Positions 18,760 through 27,447 of a DNA stretch of 64,000 bases are shown here, in pieces. The notes beneath the pieces are model-generated. The model was not told the DNA's origin, ran no database searches, and worked only from the letters and a program-made list of their open reading frames with translations. The position numbers and the translations under genes are program-made. This DNA comes from Streptomyces caniferus. Lineage in GTDB: Bacteria > Actinomycetota > Actinomycetes > Streptomycetales > Streptomycetaceae. The DNA lies in assembly GCF_009811555.1 (NCBI RefSeq), contig NZ_BLIN01000005.1, positions 868,001-932,000 on the forward strand, written 5' to 3'. Position 1 is the stretch's first letter; the number at the start of each line of letters is the position of its first letter.

Positions 18760-19698
18760 ATGGGACCCAGGGTCGTCTACGTCCACGGCAACGGGAACAA
18801 GGTCCGCCCGGAGCTGCTCAAGTCCCAGTGGGACACGGCGCTGTTCGGCAGGGACATGGCCGAGGCCTCGCGCATGGCCTACTGGGCGCCGGTGCGCCAT
18901 CCGGAGCCGGTGCCCGATTTCCGGCCCGATCCGGTGGACGGCCGGCCGGAGCCGGCCGCGGAGTCGCGGGCCCGTGCGGACCGGTCCGGCCCCGAAGCGC
19001 CGGAGGAGTTCGTGGCGCGGACGCTGGACGAAGCGCGGCACGAAGCCGGTGGCCACGGGCCGGACGTGCGGGCCGGGGCGGAGGACGGTGCGCTGGCCGG
19101 CTGGCTGCGGGACATGACCTATCTCGCGGACACGCTGGCCCATGCCGGGGAGGGCGAGGAGCCCGGTGCGGCGCTTCCGCTGGAGGCGCTGCCGCTGCCC
19201 CGGCCGGGCCGTACGGCGCTGTTCCGGCTGCTGGTCGAGCAGGCCTTCAAGGACGTCCACGCCTATTTCTTCGGCGGTGCGGGCCCGGCGATGCGTGAGG
19301 TGGTCGCGGAGGCACTGGACGGCCCGGACGGCGGGCCGCTCGTGGTGGTCGGCCACGGCCTGGGAGCGGTCATCGCCTATGAGGTGCTGACGGAGCAGGC
19401 GCGGGAGGTGGAGCTGCTGGTCACCGTCGGCTCACCGCTGGCGATCACCGAGGTGCAGGACCAGCTGACGCGGCCACCGGCGGTTCCGGCGGGGGTGGCG
19501 GCCTGGCGCAACCCCTCGGACCTGCGGGACCTGGTGGCGCTCGACCACACGCTGCGGCCCGAGTACGCCCCGGAGCAGCGCATCACGGATCTGCTGGTCA
19601 CCAACGACAGCACCGACCACCACGGCATCGCCGCGTATCTGGCGCAGCACGAGGTCAGGGCACCGGTGCAGCGGCTCTTCGGCCACGGTGCCGGGTAG
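18760..19698 (+). CDS. Alpha/beta-hydrolase-like protein without a catalytic serine
   Basis: A 312-residue protein. It begins with VVYVHGNGNKVRPE, the oxyanion-side strand of an alpha/beta hydrolase. At the nucleophile elbow it reads VVVGHGLGAVIAYE, where the usual G-H-S-x-G serine is Gly (G200). A downstream LVTVGSPL strand and a His in STDHHGIAAYL fit the fold. It may be a non-catalytic sensor or scaffold, or it may use another residue. GGAGGAG precedes ATG 18760. It ends one codon before the protease fragment, which starts immediately after its stop codon. The whole is related to conserved Streptomyces proteins of unknown role. Confidence 0.7.
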   Translation: MGPRVVYVHGNGNKVRPELLKSQWDTALFGRDMAEASRMAYWAPVRHPEPVPDFRPDPVDGRPEPAAESRARADRSGPEAPEEFVARTLDEARHEAGGHGPDVRAGAEDGALAGWLRDMTYLADTLAHAGEGEEPGAALPLEALPLPRPGRTALFRLLVEQAFKDVHAYFFGGAGPAMREVVAEALDGPDGGPLVVVGHGLGAVIAYEVLTEQAREVELLVTVGSPLAITEVQDQLTRPPAVPAGVAAWRNPSDLRDLVALDHTLRPEYAPEQRITDLLVTNDSTDHHGIAAYLAQHEVRAPVQRLFGHGAG

Positions 19699-20145
19699 GT
19701 GCGGCAGGTGGGCCTCCACGAGGACGTCGATCTGGCCCTGCTGCGGGTCGCGCCGCCGGCCGGGACGGCGCTCCCCACTCCCCTGGCGGTGGCCGCCGAT
19801 GCGCCCGCCGATCTGCCCGGGCATCCGGTGTACTGCGTCGGCTACCCGGTGCACGACGGCCGGCGCGACGAACCGGAGTCGGTGCGCCGGATGTTCATGG
19901 ACGTCTACCGCGGTAAACGTCTGCAGCCCGGCACCGCGACGGAGCTGGTGCCGGGCCGGGACGTCTTCGGGCACGACTGTTCCCCGCTGGGCGGCAACAG
20001 CGGCTCACCCGTCATCGACCTCGCCGACCACCGGGTGCTGGGCCTGCACTTCGGCGGCCGCTACGGCGTCGGCGGCGCGGCCGTACCGCTGTGGCAGCTG
20101 GTGGACGATCCGTTGTCGGACCGGGCGGGGATCAACTTCGTATGA
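19699..20145 (+). CDS. Trypsin-like serine peptidase domain, N-terminally incomplete
   Basis: A 148-residue fragment of a bacterial trypsin-like peptidase. The Asp strand (HEDVDLALLRV, D11) and the Ser motif GNSGSPVIDL (S101) are clear. The first third, with the TAAHC-type histidine, is absent. The only start is a GTG directly abutting the previous TAG, so translation would be by termination-reinitiation. No His-containing segment is found in any frame upstream. It is either a truncated relic or a domain that complements another protein. It is listed as coding because the frame is intact to the stop. Confidence 0.6.
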   Translation: MRQVGLHEDVDLALLRVAPPAGTALPTPLAVAADAPADLPGHPVYCVGYPVHDGRRDEPESVRRMFMDVYRGKRLQPGTATELVPGRDVFGHDCSPLGGNSGSPVIDLADHRVLGLHFGGRYGVGGAAVPLWQLVDDPLSDRAGINFV

Positions 20146-20176
20146 GCCGTGCCATGGCGCCGTCCGCGGGCCGGCC

Positions 20177-21202
20177 CTACTTCTTGACGAACTCGGTGGT
20201 GTAGGTCTTCTTCAGGTCCACCGTGGCGTTCTGGAGGTTGGGGTTGAAGGCCTTCAGGACGCGTTCGACGGTCGCGGGGCCGTCGGCCGGCATCACCCCG
20301 TCCTTGGTGAACATCGGCAGGGTGTCCTTGATCGACTGAGCGTAGAGTTCCTTGCCGCCCTGGGCGTAGTCGGACGGCATCTTCGCGGCGATCTGCCCGG
20401 CGGTGTGGGTGGACATCCACCGGAGGGTCTTCACGAAGGCACGGGCCAGCTTCCGCACGGTGTCCTTGTGACCGTTCACCCAGTCGGTGTTCATGTAGAG
20501 GCTCGACGAGGGGTAGGGGCCGCCGAGCGCCTTCTTCGAGCCCTCGGGGGTGCGCATGTCGATGAGGACCTTGCCGAGCTTCTTGTCCAGGATCTGCGCG
20601 ACCGTCGGGTCCGTCGTCATCCCGCCCTGGATCGAGCCCTGTTGGAGGGCGGAGATGAAGGTCTGGCCGGCCCCGACCGCCACGGGGGTGAACTCGTTCG
20701 TCTGCACCCCGTTCTTCACCGCGAGGTATTTGGTCAGGAAGTCGGTGGACGAGCCGAGGCCGGTGACGCCGAGCTTCTTGCCCTTGAAGTCCTTGGCCGA
20801 GGTGAGGTCGCCGGAGGCATTGTTCCCGACGACCTCGACCTCGCCGGGGGCGTGCGCGAGCTGGACCACCGACTCCACCTGCTTGCCCTTGACCTGCAGA
20901 TCGAGGGTGTGGTCGTAGAAACCGACGACGCCCTGGACGTCGCCGGAGACCAGCGAGGTGGTGGCCTGCACCCCGGCCGGTTCGGTCAGCAGCGTGACGT
21001 GGAGGCCCTCGTCCTCGAAGTAGCCGAGCTGCTGGGTGAGTCTCGCGGGGAGGTAGATGACCTTGTCGAGGCCGCCCACCATGATCTTGATCTTGCCGTT
21101 CGCGTCGTCGGAGCCGGCGGCCGGGGAACCGCCGCAGGCGGTGAGGGTGGTCAGGGCGAGGGTGGCGGCGACGGCGGCCGCGATCTTCCGTGAGGTGCGC
21201 AT
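20177..21202 (-). CDS. ABC transporter substrate-binding lipoprotein (NitT/TauT type)
   Basis: A 341-residue SsuA/ThiY-like binding protein with a lipoprotein signal ending in the lipobox LTAC-GG. The mature protein has the NMT1-type pattern (YLPARLTQQLGYFEDEGLHV, GVTGLGSSTDFLTKYLAVKNG). ATG 21202 is chosen because AAGGA is 7 bases upstream; the GTG at 21208 lies too close to that site. It is the last gene of a leftward operon, ATPase-permease-binding protein. Substrates of this class include sulfonates, nitrate, thiamine precursors and aromatic acids; the sequence alone does not decide. Confidence 0.85.
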   Translation of the reverse strand: MRTSRKIAAAVAATLALTTLTACGGSPAAGSDDANGKIKIMVGGLDKVIYLPARLTQQLGYFEDEGLHVTLLTEPAGVQATTSLVSGDVQGVVGFYDHTLDLQVKGKQVESVVQLAHAPGEVEVVGNNASGDLTSAKDFKGKKLGVTGLGSSTDFLTKYLAVKNGVQTNEFTPVAVGAGQTFISALQQGSIQGGMTTDPTVAQILDKKLGKVLIDMRTPEGSKKALGGPYPSSSLYMNTDWVNGHKDTVRKLARAFVKTLRWMSTHTAGQIAAKMPSDYAQGGKELYAQSIKDTLPMFTKDGVMPADGPATVERVLKAFNPNLQNATVDLKKTYTTEFVKK

Positions 21203-21245
21203 GGTCACGTCCTTGTGAGGTGGAGAGGGGGCGGTGGGAGCGGGG

Positions 21246-22118
21246 TCAGCGGCCGTCGCCGGCGTCGGCCGGCTTCCAGCGGAAGAGCCGCCTTTCGAGG
21301 AAGGCCAACAGCCCTTCGGCGAGCAGCGCGACGACGGCGAGAATCACCATGGCGGCGTAGACACCGGCCGCGTTGAAGGTCCCCTGCGACGCCGAGACCA
21401 GCAGGCCGAGGCCCTTGGTCGCGCCGATGTACTCGCCGACGATCGCGCCGATCAGCGCGAAGCCGAAGCTGACGTGCAGGCTGGTGAAGATCCATGAGGT
21501 GGCGGAGGGGATCACCACCTGGAGGGTCACCTGGCGGTTGCTCGCGCCGAGGATCCGGGAGTTGGCGACCAGGTTCCGGTCGACCTCCCGTGCGCCCTGG
21601 AAGGCGTTGAAGAAGACCGGGAAGAAGACGAGGACGACGGCGGAGGCGACCTTGGAGGCGGGTCCGAGGCCGAACCAGATGAGGAAGATGGGGGCGAGGA
21701 CGATACGGGGCAGCGCATTGAGCACCTTGATGTACGGGCCCAGCACATCGGCGAGGAACCGGATCCGGCCCAGCGCGATGCCCAGCACCACGCCGCCGAC
21801 GACGCCGATGACCCAGCCGAGGAGCGCTTCGTAGAGCGTGTACCAGATCTGCTCCCACAGCGACCCCTGCGGGGTGCCGTTGAGCGCCCACTGGCTGATC
21901 TGGTTCCAGATCCTGGAGGGCATCGAGAAGTTGAAGGGATCGATGACGGCGGCGCGGGCCAGCCCCTCCCACAGCCCGATCAGCGCGACGAGCAGCAGCA
22001 CCCGGGCGCCATGGACCAGGAGCTTGTGCCGGCGCGCGGCGCGGGCCCTGGCCCGGGAACGGTCCGTACGGTCCGCTCCGGCCGGGGCCTTGACCGGGAT
22101 CGCGGTCTCAGGCGACAT
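21246..22118 (-). CDS. ABC transporter permease (NitT/TauT type)
   Basis: A 290-residue inner-membrane permease with about six helices. The EAA loop (EVDRNLVANSRILGASNRQV) contacts the ATPase, and ALIGAIVGEYIGATKGLGLL is typical of SsuC/TauC proteins. The ATG at 22118 follows GAGAGGGG and overlaps the end of the ATPase gene by 11 bases. It works with the proteins at 20177-21202 and 22108-22923. Confidence 0.88.
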   Translation of the reverse strand: MSPETAIPVKAPAGADRTDRSRARARAARRHKLLVHGARVLLLVALIGLWEGLARAAVIDPFNFSMPSRIWNQISQWALNGTPQGSLWEQIWYTLYEALLGWVIGVVGGVVLGIALGRIRFLADVLGPYIKVLNALPRIVLAPIFLIWFGLGPASKVASAVVLVFFPVFFNAFQGAREVDRNLVANSRILGASNRQVTLQVVIPSATSWIFTSLHVSFGFALIGAIVGEYIGATKGLGLLVSASQGTFNAAGVYAAMVILAVVALLAEGLLAFLERRLFRWKPADAGDGR

Positions 22119-22923
22119 CGGCGGCACCCCTCTCGCGGGTGATCCGGACCTCTTCGCCGAGCGAGGACCAGATCTCCCGGTAGATCTCGATGAACCGCGG
22201 CTCCAGCCGGACCGATTCGACCTTGCGGGGGCGCGGCAGATCGATCGCGAAGACCTCCTTGACGGTGGCCGGGCCCGCGGTCATGACCACGACCTTGTCG
22301 GCGAGGGCGATGGACTCCTCCAGGTCGTGGGTGACGAAGACGACCGAGGCGCCGGTCCCCGACCACAGCTCCAGCAGCTCGTCCGACATCAGCGCCCGGG
22401 TCTGCACGTCGAGGGCGGAGAACGGCTCGTCCATGAGCAGGAGTTCGGGGTCGTTGACGAAGGTCGCGGCGAGCGCGACACGCTTGCGCTGCCCGCCGGA
22501 GAGCTGGTGCGGGTAGCGGTCCTCGAAGGCCGCCAGCCCGACCCGGGCGAGCCATTCCCGGGCCCGCTGCCGGGCCTCGGCCTTCGGCACCCCGCGGAAC
22601 CGGGGACCGGCCATCACGTTCGACAGCACGGTGCGCCAGGGGAAGACCGCGTCCTGCTGGAAGACGAACCCGATCTTGTTCCCGATGCCGCGGACCGGCT
22701 CGCCGGCGACCAGTACCTCGCCTTCCGTGGGCTCCTCCAGGCCGCTGACCAGGGTCAGCGTGGTGGATTTTCCGCACCCGGTGGGGCCGACGACGGCGAC
22801 GAACTCACCGCGTTCGACGACCAGATCCAGGTCCCGGACGGCCGTGTGCAGCGCCCCCGAGGGGGTCCGGAAGGCCTTGCTCGTACCCCGCAGTTCGATA
22901 GCGGGGCTCGTGTGGCTGTTCAT
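22108..22923 (-). CDS. ABC transporter ATP-binding protein (NitT/TauT type)
   Basis: A 271-residue ATPase with Walker A GPTGCGKST, the Q-loop in FVFQQDAVFPWRT, signature LSGGQRKR, Walker B LLLMDEP and the H-switch VTHDLEES. It is first in the leftward operon. A TAGCCT -10-like box (22932-22937, opposite strand) lies 8 bases before the ATG and there is no ribosome site, suggesting a leaderless message. The divergent neighbour is a sensor kinase/response regulator pair that may control this importer. Confidence 0.88.
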   Translation of the reverse strand: MNSHTSPAIELRGTSKAFRTPSGALHTAVRDLDLVVERGEFVAVVGPTGCGKSTTLTLVSGLEEPTEGEVLVAGEPVRGIGNKIGFVFQQDAVFPWRTVLSNVMAGPRFRGVPKAEARQRAREWLARVGLAAFEDRYPHQLSGGQRKRVALAATFVNDPELLLMDEPFSALDVQTRALMSDELLELWSGTGASVVFVTHDLEESIALADKVVVMTAGPATVKEVFAIDLPRPRKVESVRLEPRFIEIYREIWSSLGEEVRITRERGAADVA

Positions 22924-23148
22924 GGTTCGGGAGGCTAGGAGTGATCCGGGCCACAGCGGCAGCCTTGTGGGCGCAAGCCACCTTTCTGCGCACAGACCCT
23001 GTTGTGCTCGTTTTGCTCACGCTAGAACGACTAGGTCCTGTCCCGGGGGTAGGCGTTCGCTCACTCTCGGCTTACGGTGCGATCACTGCGAGAAAAAGGA
23101 AGATTCGGTTCCGCAAACGTGCGGAGGGCCGGAGACGAGGGAGAGCCC

Positions 23149-24825
23149 ATGCGGATCCGCTGGCCCCGACGGGTCTTTGCGCAGGTGCTCACCGCGCAGG
23201 TCACCCTGACCACCGGGGTCATGGTGCTCGCCACCGGACTGTTCCTCGCCCCGCTCAGCTCCGAGCTGGACGACCAGGCGATGCGCCGGGCGCTGTCCAT
23301 CGCCCAGACCACCGCCGCCGACCCGGACCTCGCCGACGAGCTGGTCACCACCGGGCCGACGGCGCACGGTCCGGTGCAGGCCGACGCCGAGCGGATCCGC
23401 ACCGCGACGGGGGCGCTGTACATCGTCGTGATGGACACCCGCGGAGTCCGCTGGTCGCACACCAACCCCGGCGAGATCGGCCGGCACGTCTCCACCGACC
23501 CGAGCCGGACCCTCGCCGGGCGGCAGGTGCGGCAGATCGACACCGGCACGCTGGGGCGGTCGGCCCGCGCCAAGGTGCCGCTGCGCGACCACCGCGGCCG
23601 GATCGTCGGCGCGGTGTCGGTCGGCATCGCCTACGACCGCGTCCGGGGGCGACTGTTCGGCACCATCCCCGGCCTGCTGCGCTACGCGGGTGCGGCGCTG
23701 GCCGTCGGGGTACTGGCCGCGGTCGCGCTCTCCAGGAGACTGCGACGCCGTACGCACGGTGTGGCGTTCGCCGATATCTCCGCGCTGCTCGACGAGCGGG
23801 AGGCGATGCTGCACGGCATCCGCGAGGGCGTCGTCGCCTTCGACCGGCGCGGCCGCATCCGGCTGGTCAACGACGAGGCGGCGCGGCTGCTGGGCCTGGA
23901 TGCGCAGGCCGCGGGCCGGGCGTTGGACGAGGCGCTGCCGCCGGGACGGACGACGGATGTGCTGGCCGGACGGGTGGACGGCGCGGATCTGCTGACCGTC
24001 AGCGGTGGGCGGGTGCTGGTCGCCAACCGTATGCCGACCCAGGACGGCGGGGCGGTGGTGACCTTGCGGGACCGCACCGAACTGGAGCTGCTCGGCCGCG
24101 AACTGGACGGCACGCAGGGGCTGCTGGACGCGCTGCGGGCCCAGGACCACGAGCACGCCAACCAGCTGCACACCCTGCGCGGACTGCTGGAACTCGGCCG
24201 GTACGAGAAGGCGGTGGAGTTCGTGAGCGAGGTGGCCAGTGCGCAGCGCGCCTCCGCGGAACAGATCGCGGAGCGGGTGCACGATCCCCTGCTCTCCGCC
24301 CTCCTCGTCGGGAAGGCCGCCGTCGCGGCCGAACGCGGGGTCTCGCTGCGGGTGTCCGCGGCGACCCTGCTGCCGGACGCCGTGGTCGACCCGCGCGACC
24401 TGGTGACCGTGCTGGGCAACCTCATCGACAATGCGCTGGACGCCACCGGGGAGTGCCGCCGCGACGAGCCGTTCGTCGAGGTGGAACTGCGGGCCGAGCA
24501 CACCACCGCCGTGCTGCGGGTCTCGGACACGGGGCCGGGGGTGCCGCCGCCACTACGCGAGCGGATCTTCGCCGAGGGCTGGTCCACCAAGGATGCCCCG
24601 CCGGCCGCCGGAGCCCGGTCGTCCGCGCGCCCGGTGGCCTTCCACCGCGGCCGGGGCATCGGCCTCGCGCTGGTGCGCCGGCTCGCCGAACGCTACGGCG
24701 GGATGGCCCGGGTGACCGCCCGCGCGGGCGGCGGCGCGGTGTTCACCGTCGTCCTCCCCGAGGCGCTCGCGCGGCACGACGACGCGCCCGGACGGCGGCT
24801 CACCGCCGCGGGAGGGCCACGGTGA
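23149..24825 (+). CDS. CitA/DcuS-family sensor histidine kinase
   Basis: A 558-residue kinase. Transmembrane helices at about 12-34 and 178-198 enclose an extracytoplasmic PAS-like sensor domain; a cytosolic PAS domain follows (about 215-315). The phosphoacceptor is H334 in AQDHEHANQLHTLRGLLELG, the arrangement of the CitA/DcuS class. The ATPase domain has NLIDNALDA, DTGPGVPP and GRGIGLALVRRLAERYGG. ATG 23149 follows GAGGGAGAG. This class usually senses small carboxylates. The stop overlaps the start of a short repeat ORF that leads to the response regulator gene. Confidence 0.88.
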   Translation: MRIRWPRRVFAQVLTAQVTLTTGVMVLATGLFLAPLSSELDDQAMRRALSIAQTTAADPDLADELVTTGPTAHGPVQADAERIRTATGALYIVVMDTRGVRWSHTNPGEIGRHVSTDPSRTLAGRQVRQIDTGTLGRSARAKVPLRDHRGRIVGAVSVGIAYDRVRGRLFGTIPGLLRYAGAALAVGVLAAVALSRRLRRRTHGVAFADISALLDEREAMLHGIREGVVAFDRRGRIRLVNDEAARLLGLDAQAAGRALDEALPPGRTTDVLAGRVDGADLLTVSGGRVLVANRMPTQDGGAVVTLRDRTELELLGRELDGTQGLLDALRAQDHEHANQLHTLRGLLELGRYEKAVEFVSEVASAQRASAEQIAERVHDPLLSALLVGKAAVAAERGVSLRVSAATLLPDAVVDPRDLVTVLGNLIDNALDATGECRRDEPFVEVELRAEHTTAVLRVSDTGPGVPPPLRERIFAEGWSTKDAPPAAGARSSARPVAFHRGRGIGLALVRRLAERYGGMARVTARAGGGAVFTVVLPEALARHDDAPGRRLTAAGGPR

Positions 24826-24986
24826 CGGAAGAAGGGAGCACCACGGTGACCGGAGTGCCACGAGGGGCGGAGCGCCACGAACGGGCGGAGCGCCGAGAAC
24901 GGGCGGGGCTCCGTGAACGGGCGGGGCTCCATGAACGGGCGGAGCCGCCGGAGCGAAGACCCCTGCCGAGCGGAGCGTCACGATGA
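24822..24986 (+). CDS. Short hexapeptide-repeat ORF linking kinase and regulator genes
   Basis: A GTG at 24822 overlaps the kinase stop (GTGA). The frame reads 54 codons to a TGA at 24984-24986 that overlaps the regulator ATG (ATGA at 24983). The product contains tandem hexapeptides of the type HERAER, RERAGL, RERAGL, HERAEP, encoded by an 18-base DNA repeat. It is coupled at both ends, so ribosomes could pass from kinase to regulator through it. It may be a real charged peptide or just a coupling device; no homologue is known to me. Confidence 0.4.
   Translation: MTEEGSTTVTGVPRGAERHERAERRERAGLRERAGLHERAEPPERRPLPSGASR
24874..24951. repeat. 18-bp tandem repeat (GGGCGGAGC...GAAC), about 4 copies
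   Basis: GAACGGGCGGAGC or its G variant recurs every 18 bases four times between the kinase and regulator genes. The period is a multiple of three, so it stays in frame within the 24822-24986 ORF and encodes a hexapeptide repeat. Confidence 0.75.
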
Positions 24987-25675
24987 TCGATGTCCTGGTC
25001 GTGGACGATGACTTCCACGTCGCCGAGATCAATGCCGCGTATGTGTCCCAGGTGTCCGGCTTCCGGGTCGCCGGCCGCGCCCACACCGCCGCGCAGGCGC
25101 TGGCCGCCCTGGAACGCACCCCGGTCGACCTGGTGCTGCTCGACCACTACCTGCCCGACGAAACGGGCCTGGCGCTGATACGACGGCTGCGCCAGCTCGG
25201 CCACCGCACCGACGTGATCATGGTGACGGCGGCCCGGGACGTCGCCACGGTCCAGGACGCGATGCGCTCCGGTGCGCTGCAGTATCTCGTCAAGCCGTTC
25301 GGCTTCTCCGGGCTGCGCGCCAAGCTCGACGGCTATGCGGCGCTGCGCCGGACCGTGGAGGGCGTGGGGGGCCGCGGCGAGGCGGGCCAGGAGCAGGTGG
25401 ACCGGATCTTCGGCGCCTTCCGGACCACCGACGCCCCGCACACGGAGCTCCCCAAGGGCCATTCGGCGGCGACCGTCGATCTGATCCGCCGTGTCCTGGA
25501 CGCGACCGGGCACCCGCTGTCCGCCCACGAGGTCGCCGAACGCGCCGGCGTCAGCCGCTCCACGGCCCAGCGCTACCTCAAACACCTCGAACGCAGCGGC
25601 CACATCACTCTCACCCTCAAATACGGCGACACCGGACGCCCCGAACACCGCTACCGCTGGGCACGCACCCGCTGA
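24983..25675 (+). CDS. CitB-family response regulator
   Basis: A 230-residue regulator. The receiver domain has acidic residues D8-D10, phosphoacceptor D54 (LLDHYLPDE), a conserved Thr in VTAARD and Lys in YLVKPFGF. The output domain (about 160-228) is a helix-turn-helix (LSAHEVAERAGVSRSTAQRYLKHLERSGHI) as in DcuR/CitB proteins. It is the partner of the kinase at 23149. The likely targets are carboxylate uptake genes, and the divergent ABC operon is the first candidate. Confidence 0.88.
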   Translation: MIDVLVVDDDFHVAEINAAYVSQVSGFRVAGRAHTAAQALAALERTPVDLVLLDHYLPDETGLALIRRLRQLGHRTDVIMVTAARDVATVQDAMRSGALQYLVKPFGFSGLRAKLDGYAALRRTVEGVGGRGEAGQEQVDRIFGAFRTTDAPHTELPKGHSAATVDLIRRVLDATGHPLSAHEVAERAGVSRSTAQRYLKHLERSGHITLTLKYGDTGRPEHRYRWARTR

Positions 25676-25811
25676 CCCGGCCTCCGCGCACCGGCCCGCA
25701 CGGCCCGCGGCCCGTCCGCCCGCCCGTCCCCGGCCGCGGGGTTCTGCCACGAGCCGGACGGAACGTGGAGGGCACGTCCTCCGTGCAGTGATCACGACCT
25801 AGGCTGCGCTC

Positions 25812-26417
25812 ATGAATGCTGCGACTCCCGGCGAGGCGGGCCCCGAGCCGGACCTCCTCGACGCGATACGACTGACCGCCGATCCGGAGTTGGCGGCGGG
25901 CTTCGCCGCGGCGGCGCACCGGATCCTGGCGGACCTGGTCCGCGGCGGCGCACCGCTCGGCTGGACCGACCCGCCCCCGGCGGACGAGGTGGCGGAGCTG
26001 GTCGACCGGGTACTGCGGGCCGCGCGGGACGGGGACGGGGCGCTGCGCGCGGCCTACGCCGGCCGGCGGCTGGTCGGCCTGGGGTACTGGCTGCGCTACG
26101 CCCGTCCGACCAGCCGGCAGCACGCGGACCTGGAGAAGCTCGCGGTGGCGTCCGAGGCCCATGGCCGGGGCGTCGGCCGGTCGCTGACCCGCGCCCTGGT
26201 CGAGGACGCCCGGGATGCCGGGGTCGGGGTCCTCACCCTGGACGCGCGGGCCGACAACACCAGGGCGCTGGACCTCTACCGGTCGCTCGGCTTCCGCGAG
26301 TACGGCCGCCTCCCCGACTTCGTGGCGATGGGCGGACGCCACTACGACAAGGTCTTCTACATGCTGGACTTCCGCGGCGACGGACCGCGCGCCGAGGAAG
26401 CGCCGCACCTGCCGTAG
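25812..26417 (+). CDS. GNAT-family N-acetyltransferase
   Basis: A 201-residue acetyltransferase. The acetyl-CoA loop is EAHGRGVGRSLTRAL, followed by LTLDARADNTRALDLYRSLGFREYGRLP. The substrate is unknown. The ATG has no ribosome site, but TAGGCT (25800-25805) lies exactly 6 bases before it, a typical leaderless actinobacterial promoter spacing. It stands alone between the two-component system and the asparagine operon. Confidence 0.8.
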   Translation: MNAATPGEAGPEPDLLDAIRLTADPELAAGFAAAAHRILADLVRGGAPLGWTDPPPADEVAELVDRVLRAARDGDGALRAAYAGRRLVGLGYWLRYARPTSRQHADLEKLAVASEAHGRGVGRSLTRALVEDARDAGVGVLTLDARADNTRALDLYRSLGFREYGRLPDFVAMGGRHYDKVFYMLDFRGDGPRAEEAPHLP

Positions 26418-26673
26418 CGGCGTCGTCACGGGACGTGGCGGCGACCTGGGGACGCCGATGCGGGCGGAACGGCGCGGAGGACGTGCGCACGCCGACGGCG
26501 CGGGGCGCCCCGGCGCCGGGTCCGCACAGGCGCCGCCCCGGGTCCGCACGGGCGCCGCCCCCGGTTCCCAACCGGCCCGGGCGACGTCGGCCGCGGCGCC
26601 GCGACCAGGCCCGCGACCAGGTCAGGGCCCCTGCCCTGCACAAGCCCCGGGCACATCACTCCCGCCCCACCCC

Positions 26674-26703
26674 TTGACAGCTGCCCCAACCAGGTCGGAC
26701 GAT
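26674..26703 (+). promoter_or_regulatory. Promoter of the asparagine-utilisation operon
   Basis: TTGACA (26674-26679) and GACGAT (26698-26703) are separated by 18 bases. Initiation would fall at or next to the GTG at 26710, so the gntR message is probably leaderless. CTGTCAGACAGCCAGACAG, just inside the gene, is a repeat the regulator might bind. Confidence 0.45.
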
Positions 26704-26709
26704 CCCGGG

Positions 26710-27447
26710 GTGAACCTGTCAGACAGCCAGACAGCTGGCGATGTGCCCCGGCGGATCAGCGCGATGGAAGCGGTCCTCCACCACTTGCGCGGTGCCATCG
26801 AGCGGGGCGACTACGCGGTCGGGGACAAACTGCCCTCGGAGGCGGAGCTCTGCCGTCGGCTGGAAGTGAGCAGACCCGTGCTCCGGGAGGCGCTGCGCGC
26901 GCTCCAGACCATGGGGCTGACCGTCTCGCGTACCGGCAAGGGCACCTTCGTCGTCTCCGACGGCGCGGTGGCGGACCCGACCTTCGGCGACTACGCGGCG
27001 AGCGACCTCCTGGAGGTGCGCCGGCACGTCGAGATCCCGGTGGCCGGTTACGCGGCGGTGCGCCGTACGCCGGAGGACCTCGACCAGCTGACCCACCTGC
27101 TGGAGCGGATGGAGCAGGAGACCGACACCACGGCATGGGTGGCGATGGACTCCCTCTTCCATCTCGCCGTCGCCCAGGCGGCCCGCAATCCGGTCTTCCG
27201 CCGGGTCATCGAGGAGATCCGCGATGCGCTGGCCCGCCAGTCGGCCTTCCTCAACGAGCTCGGCGGGCGGCGCGAGCAGTCGAACCGGGAGCACCGGGCG
27301 ATCGTCGAGGCCCTCGTCGACAGCTCCGAGCACGACGCGGTGGAAGCCATGCGGCACCACCTCGCCCGCGTCGAGACGACGCTGACCACCATCGTGCGGC
27401 CACCGCACCGTACGGACCCCTCCACGGAAGACGAGGACCACGCGTGA
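26710..27447 (+). CDS. GntR-family (FadR/FCD) regulator of the asparagine operon
   Basis: A 245-residue FadR-type regulator. The winged helix covers residues 18-85 ([40 protein letters not shown]) and a helical FCD ligand domain follows ([25 protein letters not shown]). It is first in the operon gntR-ansP-asparaginase-aspA. The ansP start overlaps its stop (GTGA at 27444). The obvious role is sensing Asn, Asp or a derived acid and controlling its own operon; this is inferred from position. Confidence 0.82.
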   Translation: MNLSDSQTAGDVPRRISAMEAVLHHLRGAIERGDYAVGDKLPSEAELCRRLEVSRPVLREALRALQTMGLTVSRTGKGTFVVSDGAVADPTFGDYAASDLLEVRRHVEIPVAGYAAVRRTPEDLDQLTHLLERMEQETDTTAWVAMDSLFHLAVAQAARNPVFRRVIEEIRDALARQSAFLNELGGRREQSNREHRAIVEALVDSSEHDAVEAMRHHLARVETTLTTIVRPPHRTDPSTEDEDHA

